From Bacteroidia bacterium (GTDB lineage: Bacteria; Bacteroidota; Bacteroidia; UKL13-3), in NCBI GenBank assembly GCA_019695215.1, contig JAIBAK010000030.1:1-42645 (forward strand): 42,645 bases of DNA, given 5' to 3'. The position numbers were made by a program, and so were the translations under genes. Shown here one piece after another: positions 34,956-42,645 of this stretch. The notes under the pieces were generated by a model that was given only the letters and a program-made list of their open reading frames with translations, did not search any database and had not been told where the DNA came from. Numbering within the stretch: position 1 is the first letter of the stretch; each line of letters opens with the position of its first letter.

Positions 34956-36104
34956 ATGAAAAGAAAAAATTTAACCGATTTTATAGGTGGCAAGCTGGTA
35001 CAAAAACTTGAATATAAATGCTTTGAGCCTGAACTTATATGTAATCAATGGATTTTGAATGAGCCAGAGCTAACCCAGTTATTAAGCGAGGCCGACAGGC
35101 ACCTTGGTAAGCTGGATGCTTTTGCCGATTTGATACCTGATGTGGATTTTTTTATAAAAATGCACATTACCAAAGAAGCCACTGTATCAAGTAAAATAGA
35201 AGGGACACAAACCACCCTTGAAGAAGCTTTTGTAAAAGAAGATAACCTTACCCCTGAAAGACGAAACGACTGGGTAGAAGTGCATAATTACATCAATGCA
35301 TTAAATTATGCGATTGAGGAAATGAAAAAGCTGCCGATAAGCAACAGGCTGATAAAGCAAACGCACAAAATACTGTTGCAGGGAGTAAGAGGAAAGGATA
35401 AAATGCCGGGAGAATACAGAACCAGTCAAAACTGGATAGGCGCTACTCTTAAAGATGCATTTTTTATACCACCCGACCATAAGAGTATCGGTGCGCTTAT
35501 GCAGGACCTGGAAAATTTTATTCATTCAGAAATACTGGCAACACCCATTCAGGTTCCTCACCTGGTAAAAATTGCTATGATTCATTACCAGTTTGAGACC
35601 ATTCACCCTTTTTTAGATGGCAACGGAAGGATTGGAAGACTGCTGATTACATTGTACCTAATAGATAAAAAATTGCTGAAAATGCCCACGCTTTATCTCT
35701 CCGATTTTTTTGAGAGAAACAGGAAACACTATTACGATAACCTCACAGTTGTACGAACAAAGAATGACATGGAACAATGGATACGATTCTTTCTGGTGGG
35801 CGTGATTGAAACTGCCAAAAAGGGTATTTCCACCTTTGAACAGATTATAAAACTGAGAAATGATATTGAGCTGAACAGGCTTATAAAACTGGGCAGAAAA
35901 CAAATAGCTGCCAAAAACCTGATTAATGAACTCTATAAACAACCCATTATGGAAGGGACTCAAATTGCGGAAGTAATGAAGGTAAATCCTTCAACCGCCA
36001 ACCGAATGATAAATGATTTTGTAGGTTTAAATATTTTAAGGGAAGTAACCGGCTATAAACGAAACAGGGTATACGCTTTTCATGAATACATAAATTTATT
36101 CTGA
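34956..36104 (+). CDS. Fic family protein with N-terminal inhibitory motif and C-terminal winged helix
   Basis: Predicted AMP-transferase or related nucleotide-transferase of 382 residues. The Fic core has the full motif HPFLDGNGRIGR (217-228, catalytic His217) and a flap region near YRTSQNW (155-160). The N-terminal domain carries SSKIEG (78-83), matching the [S/T]xxxE[G/N] inhibitory motif of class II Fic proteins, so the enzyme should be self-inhibited through Glu82. The C-terminal 90 residues (KNLINELYKQPIMEGTQIAEVMKVNPSTANRMINDFVGLNILREVTGYKRNRVYAF) form a winged-helix DNA-binding domain. It lies between mod and res; its TGA overlaps the res ATG by one base (TGATG), so translation is coupled. 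The duplicated operator upstream suggests autoregulation. Confidence 0.95.
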   Translation: MKRKNLTDFIGGKLVQKLEYKCFEPELICNQWILNEPELTQLLSEADRHLGKLDAFADLIPDVDFFIKMHITKEATVSSKIEGTQTTLEEAFVKEDNLTPERRNDWVEVHNYINALNYAIEEMKKLPISNRLIKQTHKILLQGVRGKDKMPGEYRTSQNWIGATLKDAFFIPPDHKSIGALMQDLENFIHSEILATPIQVPHLVKIAMIHYQFETIHPFLDGNGRIGRLLITLYLIDKKLLKMPTLYLSDFFERNRKHYYDNLTVVRTKNDMEQWIRFFLVGVIETAKKGISTFEQIIKLRNDIELNRLIKLGRKQIAAKNLINELYKQPIMEGTQIAEVMKVNPSTANRMINDFVGLNILREVTGYKRNRVYAFHEYINLF

Positions 36105-38740
36105 TGAAATTACATTTTGACAGTAATCAGCAATATCAATGGGATGCCATTAAAAGCATCACCGACATTTTTGAAGGGCAACCTTTGAGCAGTGGAGATT
36201 TTGAATTTACGCAAACCGCAACCGTTACTTTACTTTCAGAAAATGGTTTTGGAAACAACCTCGCTTTGTCGGCTGAACAGATTTTGGAAAATGTAAAAAC
36301 CATTCAGCAACGAAATGAAATTCAAAACGCAGTTGCTGAATTGCAGGGGATGAATTTTTCGGTGGAAATGGAAACAGGCACCGGTAAAACGTATGTGTAT
36401 CTGAAAACTGTTTATGAACTCAATAAACTTTACGGCTTTAAAAAATTTGTGATTGTTGTTCCATCGGTTGCTATTCGAGAAGGAGTGTTGAAGAATCTTC
36501 AAATCACACACGACCACTTTCAAAGTTTGTATGATAAAACTTCGATCAATTTTGATGTTTATGACAGCAGGAAAGTTTCTAACCTCAGAGGATTTTCTTC
36601 GGGTAATTCTATTCAGATTTTAGTCATCAATATTGATTCGTTTGCCAAGGATGAAAACATCATCAACAAACCAAACGACAAACTCACAGGCAAGAAACCG
36701 ATTGAATTTATTCAAAGCACAAAACCCATTGTGATTGTTGACGAACCGCAAAACATGGAAACCGAAATTCGTAAGCAAGCGATTGAGAACCTGAACCCGC
36801 TTTGCACCTTGCGTTATTCAGCTACACATACCAACCTGTATAACCTCATGTATTCACTCAATCCGGTGAAGGCATATGACCTGGGATTGGTAAAGCAAAT
36901 TGAAGTGGACAGTGTAATGAGTGAAAATGATTTCAACGACAGTTTTATTCAATTGGAAAGTGTGAACCGAACTGGAAACAACATCACAGCTAAAATTAAG
37001 ATTGATACAACTTCTGCAACAGGCATCAAAAGAAAATCGGTTACTGCCAACAGTAATAAATTAGACCTGTTTGAGCTGAGCAACAAGAATCAAAAGTATG
37101 AAGGGTTGAAGATTTATGAGATTGATTATGGCAACCAACAAATAGAACTCACCAACGGAATTATCTTGAAAGTCGGAGAATCACAGGGAGGAATGAATGA
37201 TGAAGTGATGCGATTCATGATTCAGAAAACAGTTGAAGAACATTTGAAGAAAGAACGGGAATACAAAGCCAAAGGAATAAAAGTGCTGACTTTGTTTTTC
37301 ATTGACAAAGTGAAAAATTATCGTGAGTATGATGAAAGCGGAAATGCTTTGCAGGGAAAGTTTGCTACTTGGTTTGAAGAAATTTATCAAACTGAAATTG
37401 CGAAACCGAAAAACAAAAATCTTATTCCTAATTCAGTTGCAGAAATTCACAACGGTTATTTTTCGCAAGACAGCAAAGGCAGAGTGAAAGATACAGGAGG
37501 CGAAACACAAGCAGATGATGATACATACAAACTCATCATGCAAGAGAAGGAAAAGTTGCTTGACATCAACACACCGCTTCGTTTTATTTTTTCTCACTCT
37601 GCTTTGCGTGAAGGTTGGGACAATCCGAATGTGTTTCAAATTTGCACTTTGAATGAAACGAGAAGTGAAATAAAGAAGCGACAGGAAATTGGTAGAGGTT
37701 TGCGTTTGTCTGTGGATCAACAAGGCAAAAGAATTTTTGACCGGAACATAAACCGACTTACAGTAATTGCAAATGAGAGTTATGATGCTTTTGCAAAAGC
37801 ATTGCAAAAAGAAATTGAGGAAGATTGCGGAGTAACTTTTACAGGAAGAATCAAAGACAAAAACAAAAGGGAGAAACTCAATTACAGAAAAGGTTTCCAG
37901 GCCGACCCAAAGTTTTTACAGATTTGGGAGAAGATAAAGTTCCACACGAAATATAATGTAGCTTATCAGACAAATGATTTGGTAATACTTGCTGCAAAAG
38001 CAATGAAAGAAATGCCTGAAACCAAAAAGCCGGGTGTGCGAAGCACAAAGAATGAAGTGGTAATGAAAACAGACGGAGTTAGCGGAAAACTTCTGAGTGA
38101 TACGGTGGCACCTGATTATGGATTGCATTTTGAAATTCCTGACATGCTTGCATACATACAAGGCAAAACCGAGTTGACAAGAAGCACCATACTTGACATC
38201 GTAAAGAAGTCAGATAAAATTTCAGAGTTGCTTATCAATCCTCAAATGTTTATGGACAATACCACAAGCACAATCAAAAGTGTTTTGTATGACTTGATGA
38301 TTGACGGAATCAAGTATGAGAAAATTGGAAGCAAGATGTATGAAATGACTTTATTCAATGATGATGAAATTGAAATCTATCTTGACAACTTCACCTTTGC
38401 AGTGAGCAAAGCCGACAAAACAATTTACGACAACTACATTCCGCTTGACAGCAATGTAGAAAACCAATTTGCTAAAGATTGTGAGAGCAGCGAGAATATT
38501 GAGTTTTATTTTAAACTTCCCAATTGGTTTAAAATTCCGACTCCTATCGGCAATTACAATCCTGACTGGGCCATTGTTTTCAAAGGCGAGAAGAAAATTT
38601 ATTTTGTTGCCGAAACCAAGAGCAAGGAGGAAGAATTAAGGAAAAGTGAGGAACAAAAAATCAAATGCGGGAAAGCACATTTTCAAATTTTTGATGATGT
38701 TGTTTATAAAAAGGTTTCATCAGTAAAAGATTTGAGTTAA
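36104..38740 (+). CDS. res: Type III restriction endonuclease subunit (Res)
   Basis: Helicase-nuclease subunit that cuts foreign DNA in complex with Mod. In 878 residues: N-terminal region with Walker A METGTGKT (89-96), VVPSVAIREGVLKNL (Ia), Walker B IVIVDEPQNME (about 208-218, DEPQ in place of DEAD), LRYSATHT (III), then the second RecA-like domain with FSHSALREGWDNPNVFQICTL and QEIGRGLRLSVDQQG (VI). The C-terminal PD-(D/E)xK nuclease appears as NYNPDWAIVF ... IYFVAETK (about 815-845). Order and length agree with intact type III Res proteins. The ATG overlaps the fic stop, so expression is tied to fic. No frameshift or truncation seen. Confidence 0.95.
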   Translation: MKLHFDSNQQYQWDAIKSITDIFEGQPLSSGDFEFTQTATVTLLSENGFGNNLALSAEQILENVKTIQQRNEIQNAVAELQGMNFSVEMETGTGKTYVYLKTVYELNKLYGFKKFVIVVPSVAIREGVLKNLQITHDHFQSLYDKTSINFDVYDSRKVSNLRGFSSGNSIQILVINIDSFAKDENIINKPNDKLTGKKPIEFIQSTKPIVIVDEPQNMETEIRKQAIENLNPLCTLRYSATHTNLYNLMYSLNPVKAYDLGLVKQIEVDSVMSENDFNDSFIQLESVNRTGNNITAKIKIDTTSATGIKRKSVTANSNKLDLFELSNKNQKYEGLKIYEIDYGNQQIELTNGIILKVGESQGGMNDEVMRFMIQKTVEEHLKKEREYKAKGIKVLTLFFIDKVKNYREYDESGNALQGKFATWFEEIYQTEIAKPKNKNLIPNSVAEIHNGYFSQDSKGRVKDTGGETQADDDTYKLIMQEKEKLLDINTPLRFIFSHSALREGWDNPNVFQICTLNETRSEIKKRQEIGRGLRLSVDQQGKRIFDRNINRLTVIANESYDAFAKALQKEIEEDCGVTFTGRIKDKNKREKLNYRKGFQADPKFLQIWEKIKFHTKYNVAYQTNDLVILAAKAMKEMPETKKPGVRSTKNEVVMKTDGVSGKLLSDTVAPDYGLHFEIPDMLAYIQGKTELTRSTILDIVKKSDKISELLINPQMFMDNTTSTIKSVLYDLMIDGIKYEKIGSKMYEMTLFNDDEIEIYLDNFTFAVSKADKTIYDNYIPLDSNVENQFAKDCESSENIEFYFKLPNWFKIPTPIGNYNPDWAIVFKGEKKIYFVAETKSKEEELRKSEEQKIKCGKAHFQIFDDVVYKKVSSVKDLS

Positions 38741-38751
38741 AGAAACTCAAA
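38731..38751. terminator. Hairpin at the res stop codon
   Basis: Perfect 8-bp stem TTTGAGTT (38731-38738) with AACTCAAA (38744-38751), five-base loop, overlapping the res TAA. No T-tract follows, so it is a weak terminator candidate or an mRNA-stabilising hairpin. Confidence 0.35.
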
Positions 38752-38802
38752 GTGAAAATTGCAAGATAAAATGAGGTTCTGTAATATTAATTGTTTTGAT
38801 TT

Positions 38803-39186
38803 ATGTCAATATCTATATCAGACCTCTTTAAAAAATGGGCATTTCTTACTAATGATCAGAAATTAGCCTATCAGCATGACGATGACCTAATTGAAGAAGT
38901 ATCCCGAGAGTATGCGGCTTACGTTGACTTAGCAGAGTTTTACAAAAGCCTGTTTATAGAAAAAGAACTTGTTGAATATATTAATGAATGCGGTGGATTA
39001 TCTTTTTCATGGGATTTAAATCTGCCAATGAGTGAAGCAGAACGAGTCGAATTTTGTGGATATATGTCTGATCTTGTACGTGACTTTACCTATAACATCG
39101 ATTCCTATTATCTTAAGGTAATGGATTGGCAGCCGACAAAAGTTTCAGTTTCGTTTTCCTTTTGTATCTTGCAGGCAAGCTTTTAG
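38803..39186 (+). CDS. Small acidic protein downstream of res, unknown
   Basis: Not recognised. A 127-residue, acidic, probably soluble protein: MSISISDLFKKWAFLTNDQK, helical HDDDLIEEVSREYAAYVDLAEFYKSLFIEKELVEYINECGG, then FSWDLNLPMSEAERVEFCGYMSDLVRD. It has no signal peptide. The C-terminal 20 residues (QPTKVSVSFSFCILQASF) look unlike the rest and run to eight bases before the next start codon, so the original end may have been lost at an island junction. It lies 62 bases after res on the same strand and could be an accessory of the restriction locus or a passenger. Partner unknown. Confidence 0.55.
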   Translation: MSISISDLFKKWAFLTNDQKLAYQHDDDLIEEVSREYAAYVDLAEFYKSLFIEKELVEYINECGGLSFSWDLNLPMSEAERVEFCGYMSDLVRDFTYNIDSYYLKVMDWQPTKVSVSFSFCILQASF

Positions 39187-39193
39187 TGCGCAC

Positions 39194-40897
39194 ATGAAAC
39201 AAGTTGTTAAATTAATTTTTACAGGGCTGCTGCTGGCCGGATGCGGTATGGCCGGAATTCATTTACAGGTGTATAACCCCGAAAAGCCCGGAGCCTACCC
39301 TAAAGAAACCGAAAAATTATTGCTGCTGGGCGCACCAAGCAAATACCGCAGTTGTTTCGATGTTACTTATTACGACCTGAGAGTGGGCGTAAATCCGGAT
39401 GAAAAATACCTTACCGGCTCGGTACAGATGAATGCTGTAGCAGTTACCGATGTTGACACCCTGCAAATGGATTTGTATGCCAACATGAAAATTAATTTTA
39501 TCAAACAATCGGAAAACGGGCAGGCGCTTACTTACTACCGCAAAGAAGGGGCAGTATTTATCTGCATGTCTGTGCGTGTAAAAAAGGGAAGTGCTTTTTC
39601 GGTATACGTATCGTACGAGGGAAAACCCGTGCAGGCGGCCAAAGCCCCGTGGGATGGTGGTTTTGTATGGAAAAAAGATAAAAACAAAAAGCCCTGGATT
39701 GGGGTGGCCTGCGAAAGTGAAGGAGCAGGCATGTGGTGGCCCAACAAAGATGATATGGCCGATGAACCCGACAGTGTGGATATAGCGGTAACTGTTCCTA
39801 AAGAATTAACTGCTGTGTGCAACGGGGTGCTGCGTGGCGAAAGCAGCGCCAATCACAAAACGATGACCTACCACTGGCATACTTCGTATCCCATCAACAA
39901 TTACAACGTAACGCTTTACGTAGGCGATTTCAAATTGTTGCAGGATACATTTGTAAGCGAACTTACCGGCAAAACAACACTGCTTAATCATTATGTACTT
40001 CCTTATAATTACGACTCGGCCCGGGTACATTTTCAGCAGGTAAAAAAACATATTGCCTTTTATGAAAAAATGTTTGGCGAGTATCCGTGGCAGCGCGATG
40101 GATTTAAACTGGTAGAATCGCCCTATGCGGGCATGGAGCACCAGAGTGCTATTGCTTACGGCAACGGATACAAAAATGATAAGCGAAATAATTTTGACTA
40201 CATCATATTGCACGAAACCGCTCATGAGTGGTGGGGAAACAGTGTAACAGCTGCCGACCTTGCTGATGGCTGGATACACGAAGGATTTGCCACCTATTGC
40301 GAAGCGCTGTATGTAGAGTACACACAGGGGCGCAAAGCCTATTTGAACTATTTGTTTTTACAACGCATTATGATTAAAAATGAAAGGCCTGTAGTGCGCA
40401 AGCGGGGTATACGATACTTTGATTACCACGATGAAGATATTTACGTTAAGGGGTCGTGGGTGCTGCACACCCTGCGCACGGTGATAGCAAACGACTCGGT
40501 GTTTTTTGATATTCTTAAAACATTTCGCAACGAAAACAACTGCAAACAAATTTTCTCGGAAACATTTATTGAATTAGTGAACCGGAAAACCGGACAAAAC
40601 TACAACTGGTTTTTTAACCAGTACCTGTTTAACCGCGAAGCTCCCATTTTTGAATTTTACTGGGGAAGTTCGGGGTTTTACTACCGCTGGACCCACGTAG
40701 GTGATGATTTTGTGATGCCCGTTGAAATTATAACCAGTGCAGGGAGCCGGCAAAAAATATATCCGACTAAAAAAATAAAACAAAAAACGGTGCTCGCTTC
40801 GGGGAGCATCAATTTTAATACCTCCGAACAACTTTACGGAACACTGCAAAACGACAAGCTGCCTGAATTGTTCAGCAAAGAACTTACAAGTAAATGA
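39194..40897 (+). CDS. M1 family metallopeptidase, lipoprotein
   Basis: Zinc aminopeptidase anchored by lipid. Residues 1-17 form a lipoprotein signal with lipobox LLAGC (Cys17). The N-terminal beta domain (about 50-250) includes DLRVGVNPDEKYLTGSVQMN and ends near NNYNVTLYVGDF. The catalytic domain has YAGMEHQSAIAYG (312-324), the GAMEN-like exopeptidase loop with Glu315, and the zinc motif HETAHEWWGNSVTAADLADGWIHEGF: His340, Glu341, His344 and Glu363, exact HExxH-x18-E spacing. A helical C-terminal part follows. At 567 residues it is the short form without the ERAP-C superhelical domain. It was probably acquired or kept independently of the restriction locus just upstream. Confidence 0.95.
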   Translation: MKQVVKLIFTGLLLAGCGMAGIHLQVYNPEKPGAYPKETEKLLLLGAPSKYRSCFDVTYYDLRVGVNPDEKYLTGSVQMNAVAVTDVDTLQMDLYANMKINFIKQSENGQALTYYRKEGAVFICMSVRVKKGSAFSVYVSYEGKPVQAAKAPWDGGFVWKKDKNKKPWIGVACESEGAGMWWPNKDDMADEPDSVDIAVTVPKELTAVCNGVLRGESSANHKTMTYHWHTSYPINNYNVTLYVGDFKLLQDTFVSELTGKTTLLNHYVLPYNYDSARVHFQQVKKHIAFYEKMFGEYPWQRDGFKLVESPYAGMEHQSAIAYGNGYKNDKRNNFDYIILHETAHEWWGNSVTAADLADGWIHEGFATYCEALYVEYTQGRKAYLNYLFLQRIMIKNERPVVRKRGIRYFDYHDEDIYVKGSWVLHTLRTVIANDSVFFDILKTFRNENNCKQIFSETFIELVNRKTGQNYNWFFNQYLFNREAPIFEFYWGSSGFYYRWTHVGDDFVMPVEIITSAGSRQKIYPTKKIKQKTVLASGSINFNTSEQLYGTLQNDKLPELFSKELTSK

Positions 40898-40982
40898 GGA
40901 CGCCTCGCAGGTGTAATTAATTTTTTCTTTCGGGATTTAAGTTTTTATATTGCACTTCAATCACGGGGCATTGGGCAAAAAA

Positions 40983-42533
40983 GTGCGATACCAACCTAAC
41001 CTTAAATTCCTTTTTTTTCTGTTGCTGCTGTATCCCTTAGCCGGATTGCCGCAGCAAACAGCCATTATTACCAAGCGTTTTTTAAGCGTTGAAGACGGAT
41101 TATCGAGCCGGGAAGTGAATTGTGCCATTCAGGACCAGTACGGATTTATGTGGTTTGGAACACGCAACGGACTGAACCGCTATGATGGAAAAACTTTTTT
41201 ATCGTTTACCAAACAGCAGCACGGTTTAAGGCAAAATAAAATCATTCAGATAGGTACTGATTACAACAACCGTCTGTTTATTATGTATGGACAAATGGGC
41301 GTGCAGCACACCTGCACAGGAGAGATTGACGTACTTGACCTGGTTACACATGAAGTGAAAAGCCTGAGTAAGGTTTTCCCCGATTTGCCTTTTAAAGAAG
41401 AAGATGTTTTTTGGATAAGTAATGACGGTGGCAAGTGTCTTAATTTTGTGGTGGCGCATCCGTACAGTTACTGGAAATATGAAAACAACCGGTTTGTTAA
41501 AACACTTAATCTTACGGCATGGCCCGAGCCTTCCTTAAAAAGCCGTGAGTTTGCCGCGTGGGGATATCATTATTTTTTTAGTAAGAACATAGCCGTTTTA
41601 CGAAACGCGAAACACGTTTATTTTATAGGCCCCGATACCGTTTTTACAAAACATCCCTCATTTACGGGAGAAAATGACTACGGCATTCTTGGACTTGATA
41701 AAAATGAAAACCTGATTGTAACCGGGTGGGGAAACAGTGTGATTACCTCGTTCAATAGCCTGTCGGCAACCGGAGCATTTACCCGGGGTGTTACCATTCC
41801 CTGTATTGAACGGCTAAAAAATGTTCCGGCAAGTATTAATTTTAGTCAGGGCGGAGGTGCATCTGCATTCATTACACATGCACCGGCTTCATTATTACTT
41901 ACTAATTTTGCCGAATTATACCAGGTACTTAATCCAACCGAACTGGCTCAGTACCCTAATATCGAAGTTGATCAGGTAATAAGCGACAATGAGCACAATT
42001 ACTGGATTATTACTTCGCACGGAGTAATTTATGTAAAAATTAAAAAGAACCGTTTTACACATCATTTCCTTTCAGATTATGAAACAACCGATGGCGAAAA
42101 AAATCAGGTAAGGGGGATTTACAGTGACGGAGAAGGAACCATTTATGCCAATCTGTGGGACAGACTCTTTATAAAAACTCCGGATAATACCACCAGCTCG
42201 TATAAAGCAAAAAGTATCTTATACCCGATAAGCGTGGCCGGTGAAAAAGTGTACACCTCGGGAACAGTGGTAAATGTGTTTGACAAAAAAACCGGCACAT
42301 TCGGCTCCTTTCCGGCAGGCAATGCAGGGACTGAAATATGGAGCAGTTTTGCGATGGAAAACAACCGGATGCTCTTTGGTTCCGGGGCTGGTATTACGCT
42401 TCTTGACCTGAACACAAAAGAAGTTAAAAAAGTTAGTTCGGCCAGTGCACAAATTCCGGAACCTAAAAACACTTACCGCTTTTTTAAACAGGATACCGCC
42501 ATATGGGCTGTTGCCGAAAACGGCAGAGTGTGA
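40983..42533 (+). CDS. Reguprop beta-propeller protein, stops early
   Basis: N-terminal half of a two-component-regulator propeller protein. There is no in-frame ATG near the start; the frame opens at TTG 40950, and TTG 40971 or GTG 40983 are the plausible starts before the signal sequence (LKFLFFLLLLYPLAG, cleavage before QQTAI). The first reguprop repeat is textbook: FLSVEDGLSSREVNCAIQDQYGFMWFGTRNGLNRYDGKTF. Further blades follow to a stop at 42533. Full-length homologues continue through about 14 blades, a Y_Y_Y domain, a transmembrane helix and a histidine kinase or DNA-binding part, none of which is present here. Either the gene is broken, or a frameshift near the edge ends it early. Ligand sensing in such proteins is polysaccharide-linked. 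Confidence 0.75.
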   Translation: MRYQPNLKFLFFLLLLYPLAGLPQQTAIITKRFLSVEDGLSSREVNCAIQDQYGFMWFGTRNGLNRYDGKTFLSFTKQQHGLRQNKIIQIGTDYNNRLFIMYGQMGVQHTCTGEIDVLDLVTHEVKSLSKVFPDLPFKEEDVFWISNDGGKCLNFVVAHPYSYWKYENNRFVKTLNLTAWPEPSLKSREFAAWGYHYFFSKNIAVLRNAKHVYFIGPDTVFTKHPSFTGENDYGILGLDKNENLIVTGWGNSVITSFNSLSATGAFTRGVTIPCIERLKNVPASINFSQGGGASAFITHAPASLLLTNFAELYQVLNPTELAQYPNIEVDQVISDNEHNYWIITSHGVIYVKIKKNRFTHHFLSDYETTDGEKNQVRGIYSDGEGTIYANLWDRLFIKTPDNTTSSYKAKSILYPISVAGEKVYTSGTVVNVFDKKTGTFGSFPAGNAGTEIWSSFAMENNRMLFGSGAGITLLDLNTKEVKKVSSASAQIPEPKNTYRFFKQDTAIWAVAENGRV

Positions 42534-42645
42534 AAAAACGTATCCACACACTGCAAGGTAAAATTGGTGATAAAAACCGGGAATAGCAAATTCTTGTGGT
42601 TGATTTTTTGCTGAGGATGCCCGCATGGATCATATTCAATCTCAC
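42534..42645 (+). other. Window end downstream of the reguprop stop
   Basis: No clean open frame. Removing one T from the run of six at 42604-42609 would give an open stretch ending AEDARMDHIQSH, which could be a continuing coding frame, but other stops remain upstream of it. Edge sequence error or gene decay are both possible. Confidence 0.3.

Larger units (their letters stand above)
34884..34956. repeat. 33-bp exact direct duplication upstream of fic
   Basis: 34884-34916 and 34924-34956 are identical over 33 bases, with a seven-base spacer. The first copy begins on the last base of the mod stop codon; the second ends on the first base of the fic ATG. Each copy contains the inverted repeat GCAAATA ... 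TATTTGC (10-base spacer) and a TATATTTG promoter box inside it. Confidence 0.9.

Noticed and set aside
34884..34956. Direct repeats considered as a CRISPR array
   Set aside because: Only two copies with a seven-base spacer; they contain promoter boxes and no cas gene is present.
42219..42626. 135-codon minus-strand frame at the window end
   Set aside because: Antisense to the reguprop repeats; no signal peptide or family likeness.

Overview
The window reads as a chromosomal segment of a member of the Bacteroidota. The evidence is a secreted protein ending in a type IX secretion sorting domain, a Rho factor with a long Asn/Gln-rich insertion, DUF4476 and reguprop-type proteins, a 7TMR-DISM sensor kinase, and repeated matches to the Bacteroidota primary promoter (-7 box TAnnTTTG; TACCTTTG, TAGCTTTG, TATATTTG and TATTTTTG are all seen) with little Shine-Dalgarno signal. 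No species can be assigned. I see no rRNA, tRNA, CRISPR array or intact transposase.

Layout. 1-6425: 3' part of lpd on the left edge (dihydrolipoyl dehydrogenase), a small membrane protein, a lipoprotein, a triple-DUF4476 secreted protein behind a prolyl oligopeptidase, and a UbiA-like membrane protein. 6422-14268: a T9SS-exported BNR/VPS10-like protein, a tandem UspA protein, an ABC-F ATPase followed by an unknown exported protein, and rho. 14269-15950: an accessory-looking, partly AT-rich pocket with palindromic repeat debris, an unrecognised 56-codon ORF and an unknown exported protein. 15951-23988: recQ, a GIY-YIG nuclease, ssb, purH, an SRPBCC protein, a probable outer-membrane barrel and an alpha/beta hydrolase.

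23992-30093 is a signalling block. A lone receiver protein faces away from a five-gene run: E1/ThiF-like adenylating protein, GNAT/acyltransferase-like protein, 7TMR-DISM histidine kinase, receiver-histidine kinase fusion, single receiver. Two putative biosynthetic enzymes leading directly into a sensor kinase and its relay partners suggest a make-and-sense signalling operon. This is my best candidate for an undescribed system. The acyltransferase frame follows the ThiF stop codon in the same frame and has no nearby ATG, so its start is unresolved.

30090-42645: an M28 aminopeptidase, alanine dehydrogenase with a strong terminator, then a type III restriction-modification locus (mod, fic, res) in which a Fic gene sits between methyltransferase and nuclease behind an exact 33-bp duplicated promoter/operator. 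An unknown 127-residue protein, an M1 metallopeptidase lipoprotein and a reguprop beta-propeller protein, which stops early near the window edge, complete the segment.

Three convergent gene pairs (6422-6425, 12688-12691, 30090-30093) overlap by exactly four bases, sharing stop-codon bases on opposite strands. Several genes have a -7 box so close to the start codon that their mRNAs should have almost no leader. Functional calls are from sequence reading alone; no database search was possible.
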